Shown: positions 8,292 to 18,322, counted from the stretch's first letter. The stretch is 64,000 nucleotides of DNA from Mycolicibacterium holsaticum DSM 44478 = JCM 12374 (GCF_019645835.1 NZ_CP080998.1:5208001-5272000); one strand, 5' to 3'. A program made the numbers and translations. The notes: generated by a model not told the origin, from the letters alone.

Positions 8292-8933
8292 TCAGCGCCA
8301 GAACAGATGGTGCACTACGCCGCTCGAGCTGGGTACGGCCTCGTGGTGGAACCGGTCGGCCAACTCGTCGGGTGATTCCCAAAGCCGTGATCCGCCACCC
8401 AACTCCACCTGAGACACCGCCACGTGGAGGGTGTCGACCAAGTCGGCGTCGAGGAACTGGCGAATGACGGTCGCGCCGCCGCCGAGCCTGACGTCCCTGC
8501 CTTGGGCGGCGTCGCGCGCCCGCTCGAGAACAGTGGCAGGATCAGCATTCACGAAGTGAAATGTGGTGTCCGACAGCGCGAACGGTGGTCGCTCGTAGTG
8601 CGTCATCACGAAGACCGGGGTGTGAAACGGCGGCTCTTCACCCCACCAGCCTTGCCAGTCGTGGTTGCGCCACGGACCGCGCTGTGGCCCGAACTTGTTG
8701 CGGCCCATGATTTCGGCACCGATATTGCGGGAGAAGTCGCGGGTGAAGTAGTCGTCAAGTCCGCGGCTTCCGCCGGGGTCGGTGCGGTTGGGCCAGCTCG
8801 CCGTCGCCCCGGCCCACGCGAACATGGCGCCGGGATCGGCATGGCCGAACGGGCGCTCGAACGTCTGGTTCTCGCCGGCGCCGAAGCCGTCCCGCGAGAC
8901 GTTGAAATTCTGGACTCTTAGCAGTTGGCCCAC
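8292..8933 (-). CDS. Dihydrofolate reductase-family protein (RibD C-terminal domain)
   Basis: 213 residues with a GTG start and a very good ribosome binding site (AGGAGGGG) a few bases upstream. The pattern NFNVSRDGFGAG, EIMGRNKFG, PVFVMTHYERPP, GRDVRLGGGATVIRQFLDADLVDTLHV is typical of the stand-alone RibD_C/DHFR-like reductases common in actinobacteria, which bind NADPH but mostly have unknown substrates. It diverges from lysE, and the shared 138-base gap holds the palindrome described at 9011. Not likely to be the housekeeping DHFR. Confidence 0.85.
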   Translation of the reverse strand: MGQLLRVQNFNVSRDGFGAGENQTFERPFGHADPGAMFAWAGATASWPNRTDPGGSRGLDDYFTRDFSRNIGAEIMGRNKFGPQRGPWRNHDWQGWWGEEPPFHTPVFVMTHYERPPFALSDTTFHFVNADPATVLERARDAAQGRDVRLGGGATVIRQFLDADLVDTLHVAVSQVELGGGSRLWESPDELADRFHHEAVPSSSGVVHHLFWR

Positions 8934-9010
8934 GGACCCCTCCTGGTTGATGGTCGACTAGGGGTTGGACCTCCCGAGCCCCCACAAGTCATCTCGTCGC
9001 CTAAATGTTT

Positions 9011-9034
9011 CTAATGGTCCTTCAGAATCATTAG
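9011..9034 (+). promoter_or_regulatory. Inverted repeat upstream of lysE, candidate LysG operator
   Basis: CTAATG (9011-9016) and CATTAG (9029-9034) form a perfect 6-base inverted repeat with a 12-base spacer, 38 bases before the lysE start. LysR-type regulators bind such interrupted dyads of the T-N11-A kind. Its presence here and the absence of any room for it upstream of lysG fits the idea that lysG was moved away from its promoter. Confidence 0.5.
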
Positions 9035-9071
9035 CTGTACTCAGCCACGCGGAATCCATACCGTCGATGCC

Positions 9072-9671
9072 GTGGGCTCGCCTCTGGTCATCGGCTTCCT
9101 CGCCTCCTTCACGCTGATCGCTGCGATCGGCGCACAGAACGCGTTCGTGCTGCGCCAGGGTATCCGCCGCGAACACATTCTGCCGGTCGTCGCGCTGTGC
9201 ACCGCATCCGACGTCGTGCTCATCTCGGCGGGCATCGCCGGCTTCGGCATGCTCGTCAATGCTCATCCCGGTGCGGTGCACGCCGCCAAGTTCGGCGGTG
9301 CGCTGTTCCTCGCCGGCTATGGACTGCTCGCCGCCCGTCGGGCCCTGCGGCCGTCGACGCTGGTCCCCTCCGAACGCACCCCGGCGCGGTTGGTCGAGGT
9401 TCTGCTCACCTGCGCGGCGATGACCTGGCTCAACCCGCACGTCTACCTCGACACGGTGGTGCTGCTCGGCGCGTTGGCAAACGAGCACCGGGAAGGCCGC
9501 TGGCTGTTCGGGGTCGGTGCCGTCACCGCCAGCGCGGTCTGGTTCACCGGCCTCGGGCTGGGGGCGCGCCGGCTCGCCGGCCTGTTCACTGCCGCTTCGA
9601 CCTGGCGCGTGCTCGACTGTGTGATAGCTGTGACAATGATCGGACTAGGTGTGTCCCTGGCGCTGAGCTGA
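9072..9671 (+). CDS. lysE: Lysine/arginine exporter of the LysE/ArgO family
   Basis: 199 residues with about six membrane segments. Family marks are [17 protein letters not shown] near the N terminus and [18 protein letters not shown] in the middle. It exports basic amino acids across the inner membrane when intracellular levels rise, for example during growth on peptides. The start is GTG 9072. Its usual regulator lysG is normally the divergent neighbour; here it is almost 4 kb away behind an arsenic cassette, a CobW-type gene and a DHFR-like gene. Confidence 0.9.
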   Translation: MGSPLVIGFLASFTLIAAIGAQNAFVLRQGIRREHILPVVALCTASDVVLISAGIAGFGMLVNAHPGAVHAAKFGGALFLAGYGLLAARRALRPSTLVPSERTPARLVEVLLTCAAMTWLNPHVYLDTVVLLGALANEHREGRWLFGVGAVTASAVWFTGLGLGARRLAGLFTAASTWRVLDCVIAVTMIGLGVSLALS

Positions 9672-9770
9672 CACAATCGTGCCCATGGGGCAAACCACGT
9701 CGTCGACCGGCATGTGTGATCGCAGGAAGTTCAGCGCACTCGACTTCGCCGAAAGGGGTATGCCTCTTTC

Positions 9771-10571
9771 ATGACCGCATCTGGAAAGTCCGTGTTCATC
9801 ACCGGCGCAGCCGCAGGGATCGGCCGCGCGACGGCGCTCACCTTCGCCAGGAAGGGGTTCACCGTCGGCGGCTACGACATCGACGAGGTCGGGCTCAAAA
9901 CGCTCGCCGACGAGATCGACCGGCTTGGTGCGAAGGCCGTGGTGGGACACCTCGACGTCACCGACGCGGACGAAATGGCGCAGCGGGTAAGCGAATTCGC
10001 GGACGCTAACGGCGGCCGCCTCGACGTGATGATCAACAACGCGGGCATCCTGTTGGCGGGCCGATTCGAGGACCGCGACGTGCGCCAGCATCACGAAGAA
10101 ATCGACATCAACGCCAAGGGCGTGGTCAACGGTCTGCACGCCGCATTTCCCTACCTGCGGGACACGCCGAATTCCGTCGTCGTCAACCTGTCGTCGGCGT
10201 CGGCGATCTATGGACAGCCCGAACTGGCCAACTACAGCGCGACCAAGTTCTTCGTCCGAGGCATCACCGAGGCGCTCGACATCGAATGGAACCGCTATGG
10301 CATCCGGGTCATCGCCATGTGGCCGCTGTACGTGCAGACCGCGATGACCGACGACATCAAGACCGGCACCACGGATTCCCTCGGCATCCGGCTCACCGCG
10401 CAAGAGGTCGCCGACGCCATCGCCAAGGCCGTCGAGCCGTCCGCCCTGCGCCGCGCCCTTCACCAGGTGCACTTCCCGGTCGGCACGCAGACCAAGGTGC
10501 TGACCGCCGGTTCGCGCTTCTCGCCGGCCTGGCTGACCCGGTTGGTGAACAAGCGGCTGGCACACCAGTGA
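9771..10571 (+). CDS. Short-chain dehydrogenase/reductase
   Basis: 266 residues. TGAAAGIGRATA is the nucleotide-binding glycine motif, NNAG the fold marker, NLSSAS holds the catalytic Ser and YSATK the Tyr and Lys. The C-terminal third (TAGSRFSPAWLTRLVNKRLAHQ) is basic and amphipathic, as in SDRs that sit near membranes and act on lipids. It starts at ATG 9771, and its stop overlaps the GTG of the small EF-Tu-like gene. Substrate unknown. Confidence 0.85.
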   Translation: MTASGKSVFITGAAAGIGRATALTFARKGFTVGGYDIDEVGLKTLADEIDRLGAKAVVGHLDVTDADEMAQRVSEFADANGGRLDVMINNAGILLAGRFEDRDVRQHHEEIDINAKGVVNGLHAAFPYLRDTPNSVVVNLSSASAIYGQPELANYSATKFFVRGITEALDIEWNRYGIRVIAMWPLYVQTAMTDDIKTGTTDSLGIRLTAQEVADAIAKAVEPSALRRALHQVHFPVGTQTKVLTAGSRFSPAWLTRLVNKRLAHQ

Positions 10572-10864
10572 CGTTCCGGATGACCGTGGAGGACGTCTTC
10601 CACATCCGTAACCGTGGGGTCGTCGCCACCGGTCGGGTGCAGAACGGGATCCTGCGGGTCGGCGACACCGTCTCCGTCAACGGGGGTCCTGCCGTCACGG
10701 TCGACGCCATCGAGAAGTTCCGCAAGCGACTCGACGAGGCGACCACCGGTGAGAACGTCGGCGTGCTGTTGAAAAGCATCGACAAAGACCAGGTCAACCG
10801 CGGCGATGTCATCACCTCCGCGGGTGAGGCCCCGCCGTTGGACGGCACGAACGTGATCCTCTGA
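10568..10864 (+). CDS. Small stand-alone EF-Tu domain 2-like protein
   Basis: About 98 residues if started at GTG 10568, which overlaps the SDR stop; ATG 10580 is the alternative. The sequence FRMTVEDVFHIRNRGVVATGRV, then VGDTVSVNG and GENVGVLLKSIDKDQVNRGDVI, matches the beta-barrel domain 2 of translation GTPases such as EF-Tu. No GTPase domain is present on either side. The protein is complete as a single domain, so it is not a broken tuf gene. The function is unknown. Confidence 0.75.
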   Translation: MTFRMTVEDVFHIRNRGVVATGRVQNGILRVGDTVSVNGGPAVTVDAIEKFRKRLDEATTGENVGVLLKSIDKDQVNRGDVITSAGEAPPLDGTNVIL

Positions 10865-10880
10865 GCAGACCGTCAGCGTC

Positions 10881-12338
10881 TCAGAGTGTTTCGAGATCGA
10901 TCGGAAGCTCGTCAGCCGGCGTGGGCCCGGTACCCCAGGTGAGTGAGACGCGGTAGTCGTCTGGGACGCGCCAGGAAAATCGGCGCAACAGCTTGTGCAT
11001 GACGGTCTTGACCGTCATGTCGGCGAACTGCTGGCCGATGCACTTGTGCGCGCCGCCGCCGAAGGGCGCGAAGGCATATCGGTTGACGGCGGCACGGTTG
11101 GCGGCATCGGCGAACCGCAACGGGTCGAAGGTGTCGGGGGCGGGCCACCAGTCGGCCAGCCGCATCGACGCGTGAACGCTGATCGCGATCTGGCTGTTGC
11201 GGGGAATGAAGTGCCCGCAGATCTCGGTGTCGCGGATCGCCTGCCGGAAAAGGGATCCCGCGGGGGCATACATGCGCAGCGCTTCCCTGAACGCGGCGTC
11301 CAGCAACGGGTACGCCTCGAGGTCCTCGATGGTGGGCGAATCGATCGGTCGACTTTTCGCTTCCTCGCGAAGCATGTTCTGCCAGCTGATGTTTCGGCCG
11401 AGCTCATAAACAAGCATCGACACGGCGATGGCCGTCGTGTCGTGGGCGGCCATCAGCAGGAAGATCATGTGGTTGACGATGTCGGCATCCGAGAAGCGTT
11501 GGCCGTCTTCGGATTCGCTGCGGCACAGCATCGAGAAAAGATCGGTGCCGTCGCCTCGGCGCCGGTCTGCGATCTGCCTACCGAAGTAGCGCTCCAGGCG
11601 TTCTCGCGCCCGAAGTCCACGCGCCCACGTTCCGCCCGGCACGTCCGCGCGGACGATGGCCTGCCCACCGAGCACGGTGTGGTGGAAGTCCTCGATGAGC
11701 TGGTCGGACTCCGCGCCGAGTTCGGTTCCGATGAACACCTCGGCGGCCTGCTGCAGCAGCAGCTGCTTGATCGACGGGTACATCGCGAACCGGGAGGCCG
11801 GCCGCCATGTCGCAAGTGCGCGGTCGATGCCGTCGGCGGTGCGGGCGAGGTATGTGTTGAGAGCGGTACGTGTGAAGGCCTGCTGCATGATGCGCCGATG
11901 GTCGAGGTGCTCCTCGAAGTCCAGCAGCATCAGGCCGCGGTGGAAGAAGGGGCCGATCACGGGTTGCCATCCCCTGGTGCTCGACAGTGCCTTGTCCCGG
12001 TTGACCCACGCCGCCTCGAGCGCCTCGGGTCCCATCAGCACAACGACGCGAAATCCCACCCCGCCGGCCCACGACACCGGACCGTATTTCGCATACCGGC
12101 GCCGCGCGAACTCCAGCGGATCCGCGAGGGTGGCCAGGACGTGACCGAGAAAGGGCGCCCCGTAATTGCCCATCACCGGCGCGAGCCCGGATCCGGCCGG
12201 CGGTACGCCCAGTGGGCGGTCCCGGCTGGGCCAGCGATCTGCCATCGTCACGCCGATGGCCTGAACGCATCCTTGCAGTTGGTGTCGCGCCTCGGTCAGC
12301 GACGTCGGCGGCGTGACCGCATCCACGAGGTTGATCAT
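10881..12338 (-). CDS. Cytochrome P450, CYP136-like
   Basis: 485 residues. The heme-binding loop FAPFGGGAHKCIGQQF carries the Cys ligand, AAHDTTAI is the oxygen-activating I-helix motif and EALR the ExxR of the K helix. The segment PVIGPFFHRGLMLLDFEEH followed by HRRIMQQAF is, as I recall, nearly the same in M. tuberculosis CYP136 (Rv3059), which is of similar length. It has no N-terminal membrane anchor. No ferredoxin is adjacent. It diverges from the solute-binding lipoprotein gene. The substrate of CYP136 enzymes is not known to me. Confidence 0.88.
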   Translation of the reverse strand: MINLVDAVTPPTSLTEARHQLQGCVQAIGVTMADRWPSRDRPLGVPPAGSGLAPVMGNYGAPFLGHVLATLADPLEFARRRYAKYGPVSWAGGVGFRVVVLMGPEALEAAWVNRDKALSSTRGWQPVIGPFFHRGLMLLDFEEHLDHRRIMQQAFTRTALNTYLARTADGIDRALATWRPASRFAMYPSIKQLLLQQAAEVFIGTELGAESDQLIEDFHHTVLGGQAIVRADVPGGTWARGLRARERLERYFGRQIADRRRGDGTDLFSMLCRSESEDGQRFSDADIVNHMIFLLMAAHDTTAIAVSMLVYELGRNISWQNMLREEAKSRPIDSPTIEDLEAYPLLDAAFREALRMYAPAGSLFRQAIRDTEICGHFIPRNSQIAISVHASMRLADWWPAPDTFDPLRFADAANRAAVNRYAFAPFGGGAHKCIGQQFADMTVKTVMHKLLRRFSWRVPDDYRVSLTWGTGPTPADELPIDLETL

Positions 12339-12433
12339 CGCCGATCCCTTCGTCGACTATCTGGTACGTAACCGTGCCAGTTTCCGGAGCCCAACGCCAG
12401 CAGCCACGGCGGTCAACGGGCTACTCTCGCCGA

Positions 12434-13342
12434 GTGCCTGCTGCGTTGTCCCGGCGGAGTTTCCTGGCGCTGACGGCCGGAACGGCCGCACTGGTCGCCG
12501 CGTGCGGATCGGACAAACCCGGCACCGTCGCCGAAGACGGCTCGGTGACGGTCAAGCACGCGTTCGGCGAGACCAAGGTCCCCGCGCCGCCCACTCGGGT
12601 CGTCAGCGCAGGGCTCACCGGACAGGACGACCTGCTTGCGCTCGGGGTCGTGCCGATCGCCGTCACCGACTGGTTCGGCGGTGAGCCGTTTGCCGTATGG
12701 CCCTGGGCCCAGCCCAAACTCGGTGGTGCGCAGCCGGTCGTGCTCAGCCTGGCCGACGGCATCCAGGTCGACCAGATTGCGTCGCTCAAGCCGGACCTGA
12801 TCGTCGCCACCAACGCCGGCCTGGACCACGACACCTACACGAGGCTGTCCGGGATCGCGCCGACCGTCGCCCAGACCGGTCAGGACGCGTTCTTCGAGCC
12901 GTGGCAGGACCAGGCCACCACCATCGGTCAGGCCGTGTTCAAACACGACCAAATGCAGGCGCTGATCGCCGGCATCGACGCGACGTTCACCACGGCAGGC
13001 GCCGACCACCCACAGTTCGCCGGAAAGACGGCGCTGCTCTCCCATGGCCGGCTCGCCGACGGCCAACCACAGGTCCTGACCCCCGGCTGGCGCACCGAGT
13101 TCCTCACCGAGATGGGCTTCGCCGTCGCCAACGACCCCGGCTTGGCCGACGTGTTGATCTGGTGCACCGAGAGCGACGAAGAACAGGCCGCGCTGCTGGC
13201 CGACCCCAAGATCGCCGAGCGTCGCACCCGCAATGTGTTCACCGGTAAAGAACTCGCAGGCGCCATCGCGTTCGGCTCGCCGCTGTCCTATCCCGTGGTG
13301 GTCGACCAGCTGTCGCCGCGTCTGGCGCAGGCACTGGCCTGA
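12434..13342 (+). CDS. Tat-exported lipoprotein, iron-siderophore/B12-type solute-binding protein (FecB2-like)
   Basis: About 302 residues from GTG 12434; the open frame begins 60 bases earlier without a better start. The N terminus has a twin-arginine motif (SRRSFLAL) and a lipobox ending ...LVAAC, so it should be exported folded and lipid-anchored. The mature part has the periplasmic-binding fold of family III (DDLLALGVVPIAVTDW, LKPDLIVATNAG, LSGIAPTV). It matches Rv0265c in context: in M. tuberculosis that gene is followed by the kipI/kipA pair as here. No permease or ATPase is next to it. Confidence 0.85.
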   Translation: MPAALSRRSFLALTAGTAALVAACGSDKPGTVAEDGSVTVKHAFGETKVPAPPTRVVSAGLTGQDDLLALGVVPIAVTDWFGGEPFAVWPWAQPKLGGAQPVVLSLADGIQVDQIASLKPDLIVATNAGLDHDTYTRLSGIAPTVAQTGQDAFFEPWQDQATTIGQAVFKHDQMQALIAGIDATFTTAGADHPQFAGKTALLSHGRLADGQPQVLTPGWRTEFLTEMGFAVANDPGLADVLIWCTESDEEQAALLADPKIAERRTRNVFTGKELAGAIAFGSPLSYPVVVDQLSPRLAQALA

Positions 13343-13354
13343 CAAGATGACCGG

Positions 13355-14056
13355 GTGACCGGCACCGGAGAGCTCGAGCATCGCGGCTTTGCGAAGACCG
13401 GCTCGGCCTACTATCCGACGCTGGTTGCGGTGTTCACGGGCCTGGTGCTGATCTCCAACGTCACCGCCACCAAGGGCATCGCGTTCGGACCGATCATCGG
13501 TGACTGGTCGCTGATCACCGACGGCGGATTCATCGTCTTCCCGCTGACCTACGTGATCGGTGACGTGCTGTCGGAGGTGTACGGTTTCGCGGCTACCCGC
13601 CGGGCCATCTACATCGCGTTCGTGATGGAGGCGCTTGCCGCGTTCACGTTCTGGCTCACCGCCTACCTGCCGGCCGCGGACTTCTACGTCAACCAGGCCG
13701 CCTTCGAGGCGGTCGTCAAACCGTTCACCCAGCTGGTCATCGCCGGGCTGGCCGGCTTCATCATCGGACAGACCCTCAACGCCTGGGTCGTCGTGCGGAT
13801 CAAGGCCCGGTTCGGAGAGAAACACCTGTGGGCGCGCCTGATCGGTTCCACCATCGTCGGCGAGTTTGCTGACACATTGGTGTTCTGCAGCATCGCCGCG
13901 GCAGCGATCGGGATCAACACATGGGGTGACTTCGCCACCTACGTCGCATTGGGCTGGGTGTACAAGACCCTCGTCGAAGTGCTGGTGTTGCCGGTGACCT
14001 ACCGGGTGATCGGATTCATCAAGCGCCGCGAGCCCACATATCAGCCTGCCGTTTGA
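13355..14056 (+). CDS. Queuosine precursor transporter family protein (YhhQ/VUT)
   Basis: 233 residues with six or so membrane helices. LVLISNVTATKGI near the N terminus and the segment ITDGGFIVFPLTYVIGDVLSEVYG are typical of the VUT/YhhQ family, which takes up queuine-type deazapurines. It begins with GTG 13 bases after the lipoprotein stop on the same strand, so the two may be cotranscribed. Whether it carries 7-cyano-7-deazaguanine or another substrate cannot be told here. Confidence 0.85.
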   Translation: MTGTGELEHRGFAKTGSAYYPTLVAVFTGLVLISNVTATKGIAFGPIIGDWSLITDGGFIVFPLTYVIGDVLSEVYGFAATRRAIYIAFVMEALAAFTFWLTAYLPAADFYVNQAAFEAVVKPFTQLVIAGLAGFIIGQTLNAWVVVRIKARFGEKHLWARLIGSTIVGEFADTLVFCSIAAAAIGINTWGDFATYVALGWVYKTLVEVLVLPVTYRVIGFIKRREPTYQPAV

Positions 14057-14130
14057 GGCTTCAGTAAGGCTCCTCTGGCAAGGCTCATAGAGCACGAGCT
14101 TTCGTTGCTACTCGCGGGTAGGTTCTGGGC

Positions 14131-14796
14131 ATGAGCATGACAGCCGACGTGATGGGAGCCAGCGTTCTCGGCGCCGTTCATGACTACGGTGACCAAGCCC
14201 TGCTCCTCGAGTTCGACCGCACATCCGACGTGTTGGCGTGGACGGAGGCGATCCGGCGAGCCGACCTGCTCGGCGTGATCGACATCGTGCCCGCGTCGCG
14301 CACCGTCCTGATCAAACTCGCCGGGCCCCGCTACCAGGCACCCACCCGGCAGCGCCTGGCCAAAATCCAGGTCACCCCGGACATCTACGCGGATCCGGCC
14401 TCGCCTGCCGGCGGCGTTGACGTCGAGATCGAGGTCATCTACGACGGACCCGACCTCGACGAGGTGGCGCGGCTGACCGGGCTGGGCACCGACCAGGTGG
14501 TCGCCGCGCACACCGCAACCCCATGGCGGGTCGGATTCGGCGGTTTCGCACCGGGTTTCGCGTACCTGGTCGGCGGCGATCCGCGGCTGGAGGTGCCACG
14601 ACGCGCTGAACCACGCACCAAGGTGCCCGTCGGCGCGGTGGGCCTCGCCGCCGAGTTCAGCGGTATCTACCCCCGAGAGTCGCCCGGCGGCTGGCAGTTG
14701 ATCGGCCGCACCGGCGCGGTGCTGTGGGACGTCGACCGGGACAGCCCCGCGCTGCTGACACCGGGCATGACCGTGCGGTTCCGGGCGATCGGCTAG
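14131..14796 (+). CDS. pxpB: 5-oxoprolinase subunit PxpB (KipI-like)
   Basis: 221 residues. The conserved core [16 protein letters not shown], then [19 protein letters not shown] and [15 protein letters not shown] is diagnostic of the KipI/PxpB family. With PxpA and PxpC it hydrolyses 5-oxoproline to glutamate using ATP. The pxpC gene follows 10 bases downstream. The pxpA subunit (LamB/YcsF) is not in the window. The order lipoprotein, kipI, kipA, aac(2')-I is that of M. tuberculosis Rv0265c-Rv0262c as I recall it. Confidence 0.9.
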   Translation: MSMTADVMGASVLGAVHDYGDQALLLEFDRTSDVLAWTEAIRRADLLGVIDIVPASRTVLIKLAGPRYQAPTRQRLAKIQVTPDIYADPASPAGGVDVEIEVIYDGPDLDEVARLTGLGTDQVVAAHTATPWRVGFGGFAPGFAYLVGGDPRLEVPRRAEPRTKVPVGAVGLAAEFSGIYPRESPGGWQLIGRTGAVLWDVDRDSPALLTPGMTVRFRAIG

Positions 14797-14806
14797 GAGA
14801 GCAGCC

Positions 14807-15697
14807 ATGGCGACATTGGAGATCCTGAGATCAGGACCGTTGGCGCTGATCGAAGACCTGGGCCGTCCTGGTCTCGCGCACATGGGCGTCGGCCGTTCCG
14901 GCGCCGCCGACCGGCGGTCCCACATGCTGGCCAACCGACTGGTCGCCAACCCTGACGACCGCGCCACCGTCGAGGTGACGTTCGGCGGCTTCTCGGCGCG
15001 GGTCCGCGGCGCAGGCAGAGAAGGCGTCGCGATCGCCGTCACCGGTGCCGACACCGACCCCGCGGTGAACGGGATCCCGTTCGGGACCAACAGCATTCAT
15101 TACGCCCGCGATGGCGAGGTGATCTCGCTCGGAGCGCCGCGCTCGGGGCTGCGGACGTATCTGGCGGTACGCGGCGGCATCGACGTCGAACCCGTGCTGG
15201 GCTCGCGCTCCTACGACGTGCTGTCGGCGATCGGTCCGCTGCCGCTGTCCTCCGGCGACGTGTTGCCGATCGGTGTGCAGTCCGACGAGTTCCCCGAGCT
15301 CGACCAGGCCCCGGTGGCCGCCATCGAGGACGACGTGCTGGAGTTGACGGTCGTTCCCGGTCCGCGCGACGACTGGTTCGTCGACCCAGACGTGCTGATG
15401 CGCACCAACTGGCTGGTCACCAACAAGAGCGACCGGGTCGGCACACGGCTGGTGGGCATGCCCCTGGAGTACCGCAAGCCCGGGCGGCAACTGCCCAGCG
15501 ACGGCGCGAACCGGGGGGCAATCCAGGTGCCGCCGAACGGTTTTCCGGTGATCCTGGGCCCCGACCATCCGGTCACGGGCGGCTATCCGGTGATCGGGGT
15601 GCTGACCGACGAGGACGTCGACAAGATGGCCCAGATCCGTCCGGGGCAGACCGTGCGGATGCGGTGGTCACGTCCGCGGCAGCCGTTCGCGGCGTGA
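14807..15697 (+). CDS. pxpC: 5-oxoprolinase subunit PxpC (KipA-like, biotin-dependent carboxylase-like domain)
   Basis: 296 residues. Marks of the family are [26 protein letters not shown] near the N terminus and the [10 protein letters not shown] and [13 protein letters not shown] segments near the end. It is the second subunit next to PxpB for ATP-dependent 5-oxoproline cleavage. A ribosome binding site (AGGAGAG) precedes ATG 14807. The two genes form a tight pair. Confidence 0.9.
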   Translation: MATLEILRSGPLALIEDLGRPGLAHMGVGRSGAADRRSHMLANRLVANPDDRATVEVTFGGFSARVRGAGREGVAIAVTGADTDPAVNGIPFGTNSIHYARDGEVISLGAPRSGLRTYLAVRGGIDVEPVLGSRSYDVLSAIGPLPLSSGDVLPIGVQSDEFPELDQAPVAAIEDDVLELTVVPGPRDDWFVDPDVLMRTNWLVTNKSDRVGTRLVGMPLEYRKPGRQLPSDGANRGAIQVPPNGFPVILGPDHPVTGGYPVIGVLTDEDVDKMAQIRPGQTVRMRWSRPRQPFAA

Positions 15698-15759
15698 CCG
15701 CGCGGTCACCCTCACCCGCGCCCGGCGGACTCACGAAAAATGACGGCCGGGACTGGTAG

Positions 15760-16353
<594 letters not shown>

Positions 16354-16443
16354 TGGGCGGGCTCTCCCGCGCACCGGGCGCTCGATACGTCGGGGCAACG
16401 GGCACTTAATCGCTTGGAAACATGAGCTGAATACACAGGTCCC

Positions 16444-17589
16444 ATGAGTGAGCCCGACTGGGCACCCCTCACCGGCTTCCGGGTGGCGGTGACCTCCGCC
16501 CGCCGCGCCGACGAACTGGCCGCGCTGTTGCAACGCCGCGGTGCGGCGGTGACCAGCGCCGCGGCGATCACCATGGTTCCGCTGCCCGACGATGATGCGT
16601 TACGGGCGAACACCGAGGCCCTGATCGCCGCACCGCCCGACATCGTGATCGCCACGACGGGGATAGGGCTGCGGGGCTGGATCGAGGCCGCCGACGGCTG
16701 GGGGCTGGCCGGCGACCTGACCGCCGCGCTGACCAGGGCGCGCGTCGTGTCACGCGGGCCGAAGGCGACCGGCGCGTTGCGCGCCGCCGGACTGCACGAG
16801 GAATGGTCACCGGAGTCGGAATCGTCCCGTGAGGTGCTGCACTATCTGGTCGACGGCGGCATCGCCGGAAAGCGTATCGCCGTGCAGTTGCACGGGGCCA
16901 CCGAGCAGTGGGATCCGTTCCCCGAGTTCGTCGACGAATTACGCGCCGCCGGAGCCGAAGTCGTGCCGATCCGGGTGTACCGGTGGCTCCCCGCACCGCG
17001 CAACGGCGACTTCGACCAACTCGTGGCGGGAATCGCGGAGGAGAAGTTCGACGCGGTGACCTTCACGTCGGCCCCCGCCGTCGCGTCGCTGCTGATGCGG
17101 GCCGCCGACATGGGCATCGAAGACCGGGTGCTGGCAGCGCTGCGCGGCGACGTGCACGCGATGTGCGTCGGGCCCGTGACGGCCCGGCCCCTGGTGCGGC
17201 TCGGGGTGCCGACGTCGGCGCCGGAGCGAATGCGGTTGGGCGCCCTGGCCCGTCATATCACCGACGAGCTGCCGATGTTGTGCACCCGCAGGGTGCAGGT
17301 CGCCGGTCACCTGTTGGAGATCCGCGGCACCTGCGTACTGGTCGACGGTGAGGTCAAGGCGGTATCACCCGCGGGTATGGCGACGATCCGGGCGCTTGCG
17401 CACCGGCCGGGAACCGTGGTGTCGCGTCTCGAGCTTTTGCGGGTGCTGCCCGGCAGCGGCACCGACACCCACGCCGTGGAGACCGCGGTACTTCGGTTGC
17501 GAAACGCGCTGGGCGACAAGAACATCGTGTCGACAGTGGTCAAGCGCGGGTACCGGCTGGCCGTCGACGACGACGTGGACGATGCATGA
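16444..17589 (+). CDS. nnaR: Uroporphyrinogen-III synthase-like regulator of nitrate/nitrite assimilation (NnaR-like)
   Basis: 381 residues. Residues 1 to about 265 are a HemD-like double-domain fold (GFRVAVTSARRADEL, TTGIGLRGW, FTSAPAVASLL). Residues about 280-375 are an OmpR/PhoB-type winged helix (LLEIRGTCVLVDGEVKAVSP, VVSRLELLRVL, VETAVLRLRNALG, RGYRL). This fusion is the NnaR architecture of actinobacteria, which activates nitrate and nitrite assimilation genes together with GlnR. Its position next to a sirohydrochlorin chelatase-like gene and nirBD supports that role. In M. tuberculosis it corresponds to Rv0260c. Confidence 0.88.
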   Translation: MSEPDWAPLTGFRVAVTSARRADELAALLQRRGAAVTSAAAITMVPLPDDDALRANTEALIAAPPDIVIATTGIGLRGWIEAADGWGLAGDLTAALTRARVVSRGPKATGALRAAGLHEEWSPESESSREVLHYLVDGGIAGKRIAVQLHGATEQWDPFPEFVDELRAAGAEVVPIRVYRWLPAPRNGDFDQLVAGIAEEKFDAVTFTSAPAVASLLMRAADMGIEDRVLAALRGDVHAMCVGPVTARPLVRLGVPTSAPERMRLGALARHITDELPMLCTRRVQVAGHLLEIRGTCVLVDGEVKAVSPAGMATIRALAHRPGTVVSRLELLRVLPGSGTDTHAVETAVLRLRNALGDKNIVSTVVKRGYRLAVDDDVDDA

Positions 17590-18266
17590 TGAACGCGGTG
17601 CTGGTGGCGCACGGCACCCGCAAACCCAGCGGTGTCGCGCTGATCGAGCAGTTGGCGCAGCGGGTCTCTGTGACCCTGGGCTCGCGCGTGCACGTGGCGT
17701 TCGTCGACGTGGTCGGTCCGACACCCGGCGAGGTGTTGCGCGGGCTGTCCGGGCCGACGGTCGTCGTGCCCGCGTTTTTGGCGCGCGGCTATCACGTCAA
17801 CGCCGACATCCCCGCGCATGTGGCGGCCAGCGGGCATCCCGACGTCACGGTCACCGAGGCGTTGGGGCCCAGCCCGCAACTGGCTCGGGTGCTGTCCGAT
17901 CGGCTGGGTGAATCTGGTTGGCGCCCGGTTGATTCGGTGCTGTTGGCTGCCGCAGGAACCTCGGATCGCTGTGCGCAGTCCGATCTGCGCAAGATGGCGA
18001 CCTGGGTGTCGGCGATGACGAGCTCGCGGGTGGAGTTGGCGTTCGCCGCGGCGGAACCTCACGTGGCTGACGCCGTCGACGAGCTGCGCCGACGCGGCGC
18101 CCAACGCGTGGCCGTGGCGTCGTACCTGTTGTCGGACGGGCTGTTTCAGGACCGGTTACACGCCAGCGGCGCAGACGTGGTGACGGCGCCCCTCGGCGTC
18201 CACGATGGGCTGGTGCGCCTGATCGCCAGCCGGCTCCGTTACGCACGGTTGCAGGCGGCGGCCTAA
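17586..18266 (+). CDS. Sirohydrochlorin chelatase-like protein (CbiX/SirB family)
   Basis: 226 residues with two tandem CbiX-like halves: VLVAHGTRKPSG with metal-site His near residue 9, PAFLARGYHVNADIP in the first half and VASYLLSDGLFQDRL in the second. The family inserts iron or cobalt into sirohydrochlorin. Siroheme is the cofactor of NirB, encoded on the opposite strand just downstream, so iron insertion for siroheme is the likely job. The ATG overlaps the nnaR stop by 4 bases (ATGA), so the two are cotranscribed. Confidence 0.88.
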   Translation: MMNAVLVAHGTRKPSGVALIEQLAQRVSVTLGSRVHVAFVDVVGPTPGEVLRGLSGPTVVVPAFLARGYHVNADIPAHVAASGHPDVTVTEALGPSPQLARVLSDRLGESGWRPVDSVLLAAAGTSDRCAQSDLRKMATWVSAMTSSRVELAFAAAEPHVADAVDELRRRGAQRVAVASYLLSDGLFQDRLHASGADVVTAPLGVHDGLVRLIASRLRYARLQAAA

Positions 18267-18322
18267 CCGCTTTGCGCCGAGATCGGCGAAATGGTGGATT
18301 TCTGTCGCACTTTCCCGCCCGT

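Noticed and set aside
10995..12371. Plus-strand open frame of 458 codons
   Set aside because: It is antisense to the CYP136-like P450, which has heme, ExxR and I-helix motifs. The translated product has no recognisable domain.
16354..16443. Expected position of a narK nitrite/nitrate transporter gene next to nnaR
   Set aside because: Only 90 bases separate aac(2')-I from nnaR and no remnant is visible. The gene may be elsewhere in the genome.
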